DNA of 64,000 nt from the NCBI GenBank assembly GCA_946411385.1, contig CAMKDV010000008.1, forward strand, positions 95,492-159,491, read 5' to 3'. The stretch comes from an uncultured Bacteroidales bacterium. Its GTDB lineage: Bacteria > Bacteroidota > Bacteroidia > Bacteroidales > Paludibacteraceae. The position numbers were made by a program, and so were the translations under genes. The notes below the pieces were generated by a model. That model did not search any database. It worked only from the letters and a program-made list of their open reading frames with translations, and was not told the origin of the DNA. This document shows, piece by piece, positions 31,814 to 40,236 of the stretch (its first letter is position 1; the number at the start of each line of letters is the position of its first letter).

Positions 31814-32182
31814 TTAGATGCTTTTCTCTTTCTCGACCTTTAATCGATTGATTTCGTGGCGGATATAGTCCCAAAGTCGCACAGGAACATAATGGTTATG
31901 CCTACTTCCTTCTCGCAGCGCATCCCTGTGCTTGGCTTCCCATTCGGCCTTCAATTCCGGATTATGCCAGATGGCTTTGGCTTCAGCGTTTACTTGGCAA
32001 AAGCGCTGAACTTGTGGACGTTGAGCCATCTTTCTCTTGCGAGCTTTGGTGTAGTGCGGTTTATTGCATATCGCTACGATGCCCTCATCATGTCCGGGCA
32101 ACCTGCGAGTATATTCGCTCTTGCTATACTCCCCTACCCTACCGGCCATACCGGCACCCATTATCAAAAATCGTCCTGCCAT
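31814..32182 (-). CDS. Hypothetical basic protein, 122 aa
   Basis: The protein is rich in Arg, Lys and His. The recognisable core is PHYTKARKRKMAQRPQVQRF followed by AIWHNPELKAEWEAKHRDAL and a terminal VRLWDYIRHEINRL. I have the impression that similar orphan proteins occur in many Bacteroidales genomes, but I know no function; the basic composition would fit nucleic-acid binding. It has a canonical promoter about 100 bp upstream, with a triplicated 38-bp leader whose last copy includes the start codon, so ATG 32182 is well supported. Confidence 0.7.
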   Translation of the reverse strand: MAGRFLIMGAGMAGRVGEYSKSEYTRRLPGHDEGIVAICNKPHYTKARKRKMAQRPQVQRFCQVNAEAKAIWHNPELKAEWEAKHRDALREGSRHNHYVPVRLWDYIRHEINRLKVEKEKSI

Positions 32183-32284
32183 ACTTTTGCTTTTAAATTT
32201 AATTAATTTCTTCCAGCCTTACTTTTGCTTTGAAATTTAATAAATATCTTCCAGCCTTACTTTTTGCTTCGAAATTTTATACAA
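32171..32284 (-). repeat. 38-bp tandem repeat (three copies) forming the leader and start of the 122-aa gene
   Basis: Three copies with a 38-bp period. The copy at the gene has AAAAGTATGGCAGGACG, containing the start codon; the two upstream copies read AAAAGTAAGGCTGGAAG, with the ATG changed to AAG. The array lies directly downstream of the promoter. Confidence 0.78.
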
Positions 32285-32313
32285 AGATACAAAAAATTTT
32301 TGATATTTGCAAA
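32282..32313 (-). promoter_or_regulatory. Promoter of the 122-aa orphan gene
   Basis: TTTG (32313-32310), 20 bp, TATCTTTG (32289-32282) on the minus strand; transcription should begin within the outermost 38-bp repeat. Confidence 0.8.
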
Positions 32314-32438
32314 TTTTTTCATTCAAAAAAGCAACAAAAAAGTCATCAAAACCACGTAACTGATTGATACGACCGAGCAGTACGAATTTTCGAAAAATCT
32401 GAAAAATCTTAGATTTTTTCACTTTTTATGCATCAACA

Positions 32439-32470
32439 TTTGCAAATGTCATTTTTTTTTCGTAACTTTG
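32439..32470 (+). promoter_or_regulatory. Promoter of the nucleotidyltransferase gene
   Basis: TTTG (32439-32442), 20 bp, TAACTTTG (32463-32470), ending 8 bp before the ATG at 32479. The 5' leader is therefore extremely short, or translation starts at ATG 32494. Confidence 0.78.
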
Positions 32471-32478
32471 TAGCCGAA

Positions 32479-32799
32479 ATGCATACACGCGACATGACTA
32501 CACGTGAAATAGCAAATATGATTAGTGCGAGGGTGCATCAGAACGAGCCGACTGCAAAAGTGATGCTTTTCGGTTCTCGCGCCCGAGGAACAGCTCGTCC
32601 CGACTCCGATTGGGATGTAATTATCCTGTTGGATGACAATAGCAAAACTAACAAATGGGATGCGGCTGTACCTCTGTATAATCTTAGTTGGGAAATTGAT
32701 GAATTAATCAATCCTATCGTCTACACACAATCTGATTGGGAAAAAAGAAGTTTCACTCCGTTCTATAAAAACGTCATGCATGATGGCATAGAACTATAA
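32479..32799 (+). CDS. MNT-type nucleotidyltransferase domain protein
   Basis: The 106-residue protein has the minimal nucleotidyltransferase signature LFGSRARGTARPDSDWDVII (about residues 31-50), where the GS and the paired Asp residues bind nucleotide and metal. Such MNT proteins are often antitoxins or partners of HEPN toxins, which they may AMPylate. No HEPN gene is adjacent: holB follows after 50 bp. It may thus be a solitary member or have a different role. The predicted transcription start supports ATG 32479 or 32494 and excludes the longer upstream frame. Confidence 0.85.
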   Translation: MHTRDMTTREIANMISARVHQNEPTAKVMLFGSRARGTARPDSDWDVIILLDDNSKTNKWDAAVPLYNLSWEIDELINPIVYTQSDWEKRSFTPFYKNVMHDGIEL

Positions 32800-32849
32800 A
32801 CAAATGCTCTAACCAAACAAATGCTTGAAAACAAATAGCAAGACATCGT

Positions 32850-34001
32850 ATGCAGATACGCGATATAATAGGTCAGGGAGCATTGAAGCGGGAGATGTGC
32901 CGGATGGTGGAAGCCGGTAAGATTCCGCATGCATTGCTGTTGTCGGGCGCGGCGGGTGTAGGCAAATTGCCGCTGGCACTGGCGCTGGCGCAATACATAG
33001 CCTGCCCGCATCGTACGGAGAGCGACTCGTGCGGCGTGTGTCCCACCTGTCTGCAATACGGCAAGCTGCAACATCCCGACCTGCATTTCGTGTTCCCGAT
33101 AGTGAAAAACAGCACCTCGGACACCAGCGACACCTACGTGAACGACTTCCGTCAGATGGTGCTCGGCAACCCGTACTGCGACATGGACGACTGGACACAG
33201 GCATTGGGAGCGGAGAAAAAACAGAGCGTCATATATGATAGTCAGGGCGACGAGATTGAGCGCAAACTGCGGCTGAAAGCTTTCGGCGATGGCTACAAGA
33301 CCGCTATCGTCTGGCAGCCGGAGAAGATGAACGAGACCTGCGCCAACAAACTGCTCAAACTCCTGGAAGAGCCGCCTGAGCAGACCCTTTTCATCTTTGT
33401 AAGCGAGCATCCCGAGATGCTGCTGCCCACGATCATTTCGCGTCTGCGACCGGTGAGCGTACCGCGCCTCACAGACGAGGAGATAGTACAAGCGCTGACC
33501 TCAGGCAGCTCCGCCATCAGCCGCGAGCAGGCACTGGATGCCGCGCGTCTGGCACGAGGCAGCTACCGCGAAGCTATGCGCGTACATGACGAAGATGACA
33601 GGACGAAAGAGTTCTTTGCCGAGTTCTGCGAACTGATGCGCAACGCGTGGCGCGTAGGTACGCAACGCGACTATGCTGCCCTGCAGAACATGAACGAATG
33701 GGTAGGCAAGATGGTGCAAGGCAAAGGTGCTTCGCGAGAAAGGCAATGTGCCTTCCTCCAGTTCGCCCAGCGGATGTTCCGCGAGAACTTCATCAGCAAC
33801 TACGGCGAGCCGCAGCTCAACTATATGCGCAAGGAAGAACAGCAGTTTGCGGTGAAGTTCGCACCGTTCATCAACGAGCGGAACATCGAGACGTTCATGG
33901 AGCAGTTCTCCACCGCAGAGAGGCAGATAGCCCAGAACGCCAACGCAAAGATGGTGTTCTTCGACCTCTGTCTGCAATGCATAGTATTGATAAAGAAATA
34001 A
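32850..34001 (+). CDS. holB: DNA polymerase III delta' subunit (HolB)
   Basis: HolB is part of the clamp loader. The 383-residue protein has an AAA+ domain with GAAGVGK at 33-39; the usual Ser/Thr after the lysine is Leu, as expected of a non-hydrolysing delta' subunit. A four-cysteine zinc module follows (Cys52, Cys61, Cys64, Cys67). KLLKLLEEPPEQTLFIFVSE is the sensor region, and ISRLRP is the SRC-like arginine motif. A helical collar domain completes it. It is followed by ricT and gldH, a gene order I know from Bacteroidales. Confidence 0.93.
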   Translation: MQIRDIIGQGALKREMCRMVEAGKIPHALLLSGAAGVGKLPLALALAQYIACPHRTESDSCGVCPTCLQYGKLQHPDLHFVFPIVKNSTSDTSDTYVNDFRQMVLGNPYCDMDDWTQALGAEKKQSVIYDSQGDEIERKLRLKAFGDGYKTAIVWQPEKMNETCANKLLKLLEEPPEQTLFIFVSEHPEMLLPTIISRLRPVSVPRLTDEEIVQALTSGSSAISREQALDAARLARGSYREAMRVHDEDDRTKEFFAEFCELMRNAWRVGTQRDYAALQNMNEWVGKMVQGKGASRERQCAFLQFAQRMFRENFISNYGEPQLNYMRKEEQQFAVKFAPFINERNIETFMEQFSTAERQIAQNANAKMVFFDLCLQCIVLIKK

Positions 34002-34018
34002 CGAGCATAACAACAAGC

Positions 34019-34038
34019 GTCGACCAAATTTGGTCGAC
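34019..34038. promoter_or_regulatory. Perfect 20-bp palindrome between holB and ricT
   Basis: GTCGACCAAATTTGGTCGAC is a perfect palindrome 15 bp before the ricT ATG. As RNA it could form a stem; it lacks a following U-run, so it is not a classical terminator. Confidence 0.6.
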
Positions 34039-34053
34039 TACATACAAGAAGCA

Positions 34054-35211
34054 ATGAAACCGGATTTTGTATTGAATAGTGAATCAGGTCGCTACACGGA
34101 GAAAGCCTGCCGCCGCAACAGCCGGCACATGCTGCCCGTATCGGATTGGTTGAGCGACCTGCCGGAAACGGTGAGTAAGACCGACATGGTAGAGGTGCAG
34201 TTCAAAAATACCCGCAAATGGTACTACCGCAATGTGAACCATCTGCCGCTGGAGAAAGGTACGATGGTCGCAGTGGAAGGCAACCCCGGACATGACGTGG
34301 GCGAAGTGACGTTGGTAGGCCAGTTGGTACTGCTGCAGATGAAAAAGAGCCGCATCGACGTGGAGAACTACGAGGCACGCGTGGTGTACCGCATAGCCAC
34401 CGACGCCGACATCCAGCGTGCCGAAGAGGCACATGCCCTGGAGCATGAGACGATGATCAAAGCGCGCAAGATAGCCAAAGATATGCAGCTGGAGATGAAG
34501 ATAGGCGACGTAGAATACCAAGGCGACGGAGGCAAAGCCATCTTCTACTACATAGCCGACGGACGTGTAGATTTCCGCCAACTGATCAAGGTGTATGCCG
34601 AGACGTTCCGTATCCGCATCGAGATGAAGCAGATTGGTGCGCGTCAGGAGGCAGGGCGCATAGGCGGTACGGGACCTTGCGGCAGAGAACTGTGCTGCTC
34701 CACATGGATGACGCGCTTCTCGTCGGTAGGCACAGGCGCGGCACGGCTGCAGAACATCTCGCTCAACCCGCAGAAACTGGCAGGCCAGTGCGCCAAGCTC
34801 AAGTGCTGCCTCAACTACGAGGTACCCACCTACGAAGAGGCTGTAAGCAAGCTGCCCGACAGACGCATACCATTAGAGACGAAGATGTCCACCTATTACT
34901 TTTTTGCCTCCGACCCGCTGCAGGGCACCGTAACCTACTCCACCGACCAGCGCAGCCCGGTCAACCTGGAGATCATCACGGCTGAGCATGCCATAGAGAT
35001 CATCAAGATGAACAAACGTGGCGAGAAACCCGACAACCTCGGCGGAAAGCAGACCACCGCGGAAGGTACGGAGATAGGCTACGCAAACGTGGTCGGTCAG
35101 GACGACGTGCGGCGCTTCGACAAACGCAGGAATAATCATCAGGACGGACGCCAGCACCGACCGGGCAACCGGCCAAACAATCATCCTAATAACCGACCGC
35201 AGCGAAGCTAA
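34054..35211 (+). CDS. ricT: PSP1-domain protein (RicT/YaaT-like)
   Basis: I start at ATG 34054 (MKPDFVLN), since the upstream codons lie in the palindrome. The PSP1 domain covers about residues 55-265, with FRIRIEMKQIGARQEAGR and the cysteine-rich GTGPCGRELCCSTW, then CAKLKCCLNYE, which supply ligands for an Fe-S cluster in the Bacillus homolog YaaT. The C-terminal 50 residues are a disordered tail of Asn, Arg, Pro and His. In Firmicutes YaaT works with YlbF/YmcA in RNA processing; in Bacteroidota the role is unknown. It is followed at once by gldH. Confidence 0.9.
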   Translation: MKPDFVLNSESGRYTEKACRRNSRHMLPVSDWLSDLPETVSKTDMVEVQFKNTRKWYYRNVNHLPLEKGTMVAVEGNPGHDVGEVTLVGQLVLLQMKKSRIDVENYEARVVYRIATDADIQRAEEAHALEHETMIKARKIAKDMQLEMKIGDVEYQGDGGKAIFYYIADGRVDFRQLIKVYAETFRIRIEMKQIGARQEAGRIGGTGPCGRELCCSTWMTRFSSVGTGAARLQNISLNPQKLAGQCAKLKCCLNYEVPTYEEAVSKLPDRRIPLETKMSTYYFFASDPLQGTVTYSTDQRSPVNLEIITAEHAIEIIKMNKRGEKPDNLGGKQTTAEGTEIGYANVVGQDDVRRFDKRRNNHQDGRQHRPGNRPNNHPNNRPQRS

Positions 35212-35212
35212 G

Positions 35213-35695
35213 ATGATGAGAGCATACAGGATGATAGCATCAATAGCAGCTATATGGCTGCTGGCAGGCTGCTCAAGCGAAGTGATCAGCACGGCGCACT
35301 CCGACCTGCCTGAGAGCGGATGGGCAGTGACGGATACCGTGGTGCTGCCCATAGAGGTAAGCGACACGACGATGGCGTACGACCTGGCTATCACGCTCAG
35401 GCATACCGACAAATATCCGTACCAGAACATCTGGTTCTTTATGCAGACGCCTGACGGCCGCTGTGATACCGTGCTCGCCATGCTGGCTGACGACCGCGGG
35501 CAATGGCTCACCACCCGCGCCGGACGCTACTATACAGGCTACGTGGTGGCAGAGCGCAATGTGCAGTTTATGGAGACCGGCAAGCACGAAGTGAGGATAG
35601 TGCACGGCATGCGCGACGAAATGCTGCAGGGCATAGCCGACATAGGCATCGAACTGAGACGAACGCTCAACGACAAAAGCGATGGGAAAGAATAA
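35213..35695 (+). CDS. gldH: Gliding motility lipoprotein GldH
   Basis: The lipobox is WLLAGCSS (Cys20). The 140-residue mature part follows the GldH pattern: [36 protein letters not shown] and [20 protein letters not shown], ending in IGIELRR. GldH was found as a lipoprotein required for gliding in Flavobacterium; it occurs widely in non-gliding Bacteroidales, where its role is unclear. It begins one base after ricT ends and overlaps trmB by 14 bp. The start could also be ATG 35216. Confidence 0.9.
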   Translation: MMRAYRMIASIAAIWLLAGCSSEVISTAHSDLPESGWAVTDTVVLPIEVSDTTMAYDLAITLRHTDKYPYQNIWFFMQTPDGRCDTVLAMLADDRGQWLTTRAGRYYTGYVVAERNVQFMETGKHEVRIVHGMRDEMLQGIADIGIELRRTLNDKSDGKE

Positions 35696-36449
35696 ATTAC
35701 GAAAGTTTGCCGAGATGGCTGAGATGGATTGCGTGTTCCAGTGCGGGGCACGCGAACTGTTGCCTGACAACCCGGTATGCGCCATGAAAGGCAAGTGGAA
35801 CGAGACGTTCTTCCATAACGATCATCCTATCGTGCTGGAACTCGGCTGCGGGCATGGCGATTATACGGTAGGACTGGCGCGAGTCTATCCACAATACAAC
35901 TTTATAGGCATCGATATCAAAGGTGCGCGTATGTGGCAGGGCGCCAAGAAAGCGACTGAGGAAGGGCTGGCGAACGTAGCCTTTCTGCGCACGAACATCG
36001 AGATGCTGCCATACTTCTTTGCCGAGGATGAAGTGGATACCCTGTGGATCACTTTCCCCGACCCGCAGATGAAAAAAGCCACCAAGCGTTTGACTTCCAC
36101 CTATTTCATGGATCGTTACCGCCAGCTGCTGCGCGACGGTGGCAGAATCAACCTGAAGACCGACAGCCCGTTTCTGTACACCTACACTCGCGCGATGGTG
36201 GAAGAGAACAAACTGCCCGTCCTGTGTAATACGGATGACCTGTACAACCCCGCTCTGAGCAGCGACGAAGTGACCGACGCACGCCGGTTAAAAACCCACT
36301 ACGAGCAGCAGTGGCTCGAACGCGGATTGACAATCAAATATCTGTCGTGGCAGTTGCCCAAGCAAGGCGCACTGACCGAGCCGGAGATAGAAATAGAAAA
36401 AGACACCTACCGATCGTATGGGCGGAACTACACGTCGCAAGCCAAATGA
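35682..36449 (+). CDS. trmB: tRNA (guanine-N7-)-methyltransferase TrmB
   Basis: TrmB methylates N7 of G46 in the tRNA variable loop. The S-adenosylmethionine site is [11 protein letters not shown] (about 50-60); the [12 protein letters not shown] segment and the hallmark [11 protein letters not shown] (about 122-132) are present. The length of 255 residues is normal. The start ATG lies within the end of gldH (14-bp overlap), so the genes are coupled. Confidence 0.96.
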   Translation: MGKNKLRKFAEMAEMDCVFQCGARELLPDNPVCAMKGKWNETFFHNDHPIVLELGCGHGDYTVGLARVYPQYNFIGIDIKGARMWQGAKKATEEGLANVAFLRTNIEMLPYFFAEDEVDTLWITFPDPQMKKATKRLTSTYFMDRYRQLLRDGGRINLKTDSPFLYTYTRAMVEENKLPVLCNTDDLYNPALSSDEVTDARRLKTHYEQQWLERGLTIKYLSWQLPKQGALTEPEIEIEKDTYRSYGRNYTSQAK

Positions 36450-36484
36450 GCAAATGGTAAATGCGAAAATGAACAAATGGTTTT
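36450..36484. repeat. Low-complexity spacer with AAATGG units
   Basis: Units such as GCAAATGGTAAATG and GAACAAATGG fill the gap between trmB and mrp. A shorter related stretch lies at 37523-37554 after mrp. Confidence 0.45.
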
Positions 36485-37522
36485 ATGTATCCAAAACAAA
36501 TAATTGAAGCACTGCAACATGTGCGTTACCCGGGTAACGGGCTGAACCTGATAGAGGCAGGGATGTTGGAAGATGACATCCGCATCTCGGGCTTGCAGGT
36601 CAGTTTCTCGCTATGGTTCGACAAAGATACCGACCCATTCCAGCGGTCAGTAGTGAAAGCGGCAGAGAGTGCCGTGCAGACCTACGTAGAGCCGAACGCC
36701 GTAGTAAGCGTCCATACGAAATACCGCAAACAGTTGCAGCCTGAGTCGGCTGCCGAAGAGCGTTCGCTACAAGCCAAACATATCATTGCCATCCACTCGG
36801 GCAAAGGCGGCGTAGGCAAATCTACCATAGCCGTCAACCTGGCGGTGGCACTGGCGCAACAAGGCTATCGCGTGGGACTGTTGGATGCGGATATCCATGG
36901 TCCGTCAGTACCGAAGATGTTCCATGTAGAAGATGCCCGTCCGGTAGCCGATACCGTGGATGGTAGAGACCTAATCGTACCTATCGAGCAATATGGCGTG
37001 AAGATGCTGTCGATAGGCTTCTTTGTGGATAGCGGCAACGCGGTTGTATGGCGCGGAGGCATGGCGTCGAACGCTGTGAAACAACTGATCAACGATGCCG
37101 AGTGGGGCGAACTGGACTATTTCCTGATTGACCTGCCTCCCGGCACGTCGGATATACATCTGACGCTTGTTCAGACACTTCGCCTGACAGGCGCGATAGT
37201 AATCACCACGCCACAGGAAGTAGCGCTGATTGACGCAAAAAAAGGCGTGGATATGTTCACCAACGATAAGGTGAACGTGCCGGTACTGGGACTGATAGAG
37301 AACATGTCGTATTTCACCCCCGCCGAACTGCCTGACCACAGATACTACATCTTCGGCAAGGACGGCGGCAAACGTCTGGCAGAGCAGCTCCATATCCCCT
37401 TGTTGGGCGAAGTGCCTCTCGTTCAATCCATCCGCGAGGGCGCCGATAACGGCATTCCCGTTGTCCTCCAATCCGGCCATCCCGCCGCCGAAATCTTCAT
37501 GCAGATAGCGGCACGGCTGTGA
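36485..37522 (+). CDS. Mrp/NBP35-family P-loop ATPase (Fe-S carrier type)
   Basis: The protein has 345 residues. A small N-terminal MIP18-like domain (1-85) is followed by the deviant Walker A SGKGGVGKST (about 103-112), DADIHGPSVPKM and DLPPGTSDIHL. These are the hallmarks of ApbC/Mrp proteins, which carry and transfer Fe-S clusters. The usual C-terminal CxxC pair is absent: the place reads IENMSYFTPAELPDHRYYIFG. This variant is, as far as I recall, normal for Bacteroidota. It is encoded after trmB with a short repeat spacer. Confidence 0.92.
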   Translation: MYPKQIIEALQHVRYPGNGLNLIEAGMLEDDIRISGLQVSFSLWFDKDTDPFQRSVVKAAESAVQTYVEPNAVVSVHTKYRKQLQPESAAEERSLQAKHIIAIHSGKGGVGKSTIAVNLAVALAQQGYRVGLLDADIHGPSVPKMFHVEDARPVADTVDGRDLIVPIEQYGVKMLSIGFFVDSGNAVVWRGGMASNAVKQLINDAEWGELDYFLIDLPPGTSDIHLTLVQTLRLTGAIVITTPQEVALIDAKKGVDMFTNDKVNVPVLGLIENMSYFTPAELPDHRYYIFGKDGGKRLAEQLHIPLLGEVPLVQSIREGADNGIPVVLQSGHPAAEIFMQIAARL

Positions 37523-37554
37523 AAAAGCAAATGGCTAAAAGGTAAACAAACTGA

Positions 37555-38931
37555 ATGTCAAAACGTCGCGGAGCACCATTGAAAGCTGATGAGTTGGGTA
37601 CGGAATCGATCCGCAGCCTGCTGATTAAGTATGCGTTGCCGGGCATCATTGCGATGACCGCCAGTTCGCTGTACAACATGGTGGACTCCATCTTTATCGG
37701 CCACGGATGCGGCGCGCTGGCGCTATCGGGACTGACGGTAGCCAAACCGTTCATGGACATCTGTGTGGCATTCGGCACGCTGGTAGGCGTAGGTGCAAGT
37801 ACGCTGGTGGCAATCAAACTCGGGGAAAAAGACTACAACACTGCCGAAAGGATACTGGGGAACGTGATTCTGCTGAACTTCATCCTGGGTGTAGCGGTCA
37901 TGGCGGTGGGACTGATATGGATGGATCCTATCCTATACGCTTTCGGCGCGAGTGAGGCAACGATCAGCTATGCGCGCGAATATATGGAGATCATCCTGAT
38001 AGGCAATGCGCTGACACATATCTATTTCGGGCTGAACAGCATGCTTCGTTCGATGGGCCATCCGCGCACATCGATGGTAGCAACAATCGTAGCGGTATTC
38101 ATCAACATCGTACTGGACCCTATCTTCATCTTCGGACTGGACATGGGCGTACGCGGTGCTGCCGTGGCAACGCTGATATCACAGGCCATAGCCGTGGTAT
38201 GGCAGATGACAATCTTCCTTAACCCGAACGAGATCATCCATTTCCACAAAGGTATATGGCGGTTGGATGCGCAGATAACGAAGCGTTCGCTATCCATCGG
38301 TTTGTCGCCATTCTTGATGAACATAGCACATTGCTTTGTAATCATCATCCTGAACAATCAGTTCAAGGAGTATGGCGGGGATATGGCGCTCGCCTCGTAT
38401 GGCGTGATCAACCGGTTTATCTTCGTATTTGCAATGATTGTGATGGGTCTGAACCAAGGCATGCAACCTATAGTGGGGTACAACTACGGCGCGCGGCAGT
38501 ATGCCCGTATGCTACGAGCCTTTGAGCTGACGGCTATCTGCGCGACGATGGTGATGGGCGGAGTATTTCTGCTGGGCGAATGCGTGCCGCGATGGATGGT
38601 GATGCTGTTCACACATGATTCCGAATTGATAGAGCAGACGATCGTGCCTATGCGCATACTGGCATCATCGATGCTGCTGGTAGGATTCCAGATGGTGGCC
38701 GGCAACTTCTTTACATCGATAGGCATGGCCGGCAAGTCGATATTCCTGAGCTTGACGCGTCAGGTACTCTTCCTCATACCACTGGCGCTGCTGATGCCGA
38801 TGCTGTTCACGGATAGTCCGATAACAGGCGTATGGTGGAGCATACCTGCCAGCGACGTGATCTCCGCGATAGTGGCGGCAGTGATGATAGCGGTACAGGT
38901 GAACAAGTTCAAGATAGAAATGAATCGATAA
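37555..38931 (+). CDS. MATE family efflux transporter (MepA-like)
   Basis: The protein has 458 residues and about twelve transmembrane helices in two related halves. The first half has LPGIIAMTASSLYNMVDSIF and IFGLDMGVRGAAVATLIS, which is a strong MATE signature; the second half has GLNQGMQPIVGYNYGARQY. These proteins export cationic drugs or metabolites in exchange for sodium ions or protons. The sequence is closest in pattern to the MepA/NorM-like DinF group. No regulator is encoded nearby. Confidence 0.95.
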   Translation: MSKRRGAPLKADELGTESIRSLLIKYALPGIIAMTASSLYNMVDSIFIGHGCGALALSGLTVAKPFMDICVAFGTLVGVGASTLVAIKLGEKDYNTAERILGNVILLNFILGVAVMAVGLIWMDPILYAFGASEATISYAREYMEIILIGNALTHIYFGLNSMLRSMGHPRTSMVATIVAVFINIVLDPIFIFGLDMGVRGAAVATLISQAIAVVWQMTIFLNPNEIIHFHKGIWRLDAQITKRSLSIGLSPFLMNIAHCFVIIILNNQFKEYGGDMALASYGVINRFIFVFAMIVMGLNQGMQPIVGYNYGARQYARMLRAFELTAICATMVMGGVFLLGECVPRWMVMLFTHDSELIEQTIVPMRILASSMLLVGFQMVAGNFFTSIGMAGKSIFLSLTRQVLFLIPLALLMPMLFTDSPITGVWWSIPASDVISAIVAAVMIAVQVNKFKIEMNR

Positions 38932-38938
38932 CTCGAGA

Positions 38939-38954
38939 TATCGAAAAATCGATA
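38939..38954. repeat. Small inverted repeat before the DEAD-box gene
   Basis: TATCGA and TCGATA flank AAAA, inside a 48-bp gap built from degenerate TCGAnA units. No terminator-like U-run follows. Confidence 0.35.
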
Positions 38955-38979
38955 GTTCGAAATTTAGATATAGAGAAAA

Positions 38980-40236
38980 ATGGCAAAATACTTTGACGAA
39001 CTACCTTTATCCGATGCAGTGCTGGATGCCTTATGGGACATGCATTTCGACACCTGCACACCGGTACAGGAGCAGACTATACCTATCATACTGGACCATC
39101 GCGACGTGATCAGTTGTGCACAGACGGGCACGGGCAAGACGGCAGCTTATATCCTACCGCTGCTGACCAACCTGGAATACGACGATCATGACCCGAATAA
39201 ACTGAATGCCATCATCATGGCTCCTACGCGCGAACTGGCACAACAGATCGACCAGCAGATGGAAGGTTTCGGCTACTACGTGCCATTTTCGTCGGTAGCA
39301 GTTTACGGCGGTCATGACGGAGGAAATTTCAGTCTGCAAGCCAACGGGCTGAAACAAGGAGCGGATATCGTGATAGCCACCCCCGGACGACTGCTCAGCC
39401 ACATGAACATCATGGATATCGACTTCTCGGGCGTCAAGTATTTCATCCTGGACGAGGCTGACAGAATGCTGGACATGGGCTTCTTTGACGACATCATGAA
39501 GATAGTAGCCTGTCTGCCCAAAGACCGCCAGACAATCATGTTCTCCGCCACGATGCCTGCCGACATCCGCAAACTGGCGAAGACCATCATGCACGATCCG
39601 GAAGAGGTGAAGATAGCCGTTTCGCGTCCGCCGGAGACGATAGCCCAACAGGCACTATGCTGCTATCCGGCGCAGAAGATACCGTTCGTGGTAGAACATC
39701 TGAAAGAGCAACATCTGAAGAAAGTCATCCTGTTTGCAGGCAAGAAGCAGTACGTGAAAGAGTTGACCATCTTACTGGCACGTCAGGGCATGAATGCCCG
39801 CGCCATGCACAGCGATCTGGAACAGAAGCAACGCGACGAGGTGATGCTGGATTTCAGGAACGGGAAGATTGACGTGCTGGTAGCCACGGATATTGTGGCG
39901 CGAGGCATTGATGTGGACGACATTCCGCTGGTAATCAACTTCGACGTGCCGCGCGATGCAGAAGATTACGTGCATCGCATAGGCCGCACCGCCCGCGCAG
40001 AGAACAAGGGCGAGGCCATCACGCTGGTCAGTCCGGACGATGCACGGTACTGGGGAAAGATTGAGCGGTTCTTAGGAAAAGATATACCTCGTATCACTCT
40101 GCCATCCTGGCTTGGAGAAGCTCCAGATAATAGCGCATATTTGCAGCCTGCTGGCGGTCGTCAGCGCCACGGAGGGCATCGAAGAGGGCAATCGCACGCT
40201 CGGCATACGAACAAGCGACGGGGAGATCACCGATGA
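38980..40236 (+). CDS. DEAD-box RNA helicase (RhlE-like)
   Basis: The 418-residue protein contains all helicase motifs: Q-motif region, AQTGTGKT (motif I), PTRELA (Ia), DEAD (II), SAT (III), ARGIDV (V) and HRIGRTAR (VI). A short basic C-terminal tail rich in Gly, Arg and His follows; it is typical of RhlE proteins and likely to bind RNA. The last 143 bp, which encode that tail, overlap the 3' end of the opposite-strand gene at 40094-41044. The role is probably in ribosome assembly or RNA turnover. Confidence 0.94.
   Translation: MAKYFDELPLSDAVLDALWDMHFDTCTPVQEQTIPIILDHRDVISCAQTGTGKTAAYILPLLTNLEYDDHDPNKLNAIIMAPTRELAQQIDQQMEGFGYYVPFSSVAVYGGHDGGNFSLQANGLKQGADIVIATPGRLLSHMNIMDIDFSGVKYFILDEADRMLDMGFFDDIMKIVACLPKDRQTIMFSATMPADIRKLAKTIMHDPEEVKIAVSRPPETIAQQALCCYPAQKIPFVVEHLKEQHLKKVILFAGKKQYVKELTILLARQGMNARAMHSDLEQKQRDEVMLDFRNGKIDVLVATDIVARGIDVDDIPLVINFDVPRDAEDYVHRIGRTARAENKGEAITLVSPDDARYWGKIERFLGKDIPRITLPSWLGEAPDNSAYLQPAGGRQRHGGHRRGQSHARHTNKRRGDHR

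Noticed and set aside
32237..32422. 61-codon minus-strand frame
   Set aside because: It runs through a consensus promoter and the 38-bp repeats; its Lys/Phe-rich composition reflects AT-rich DNA.
32479..34001. MNT-HEPN toxin-antitoxin pair
   Set aside because: The gene after the nucleotidyltransferase is holB, and no HEPN-like protein is encoded on either side, so a two-gene module cannot be claimed.
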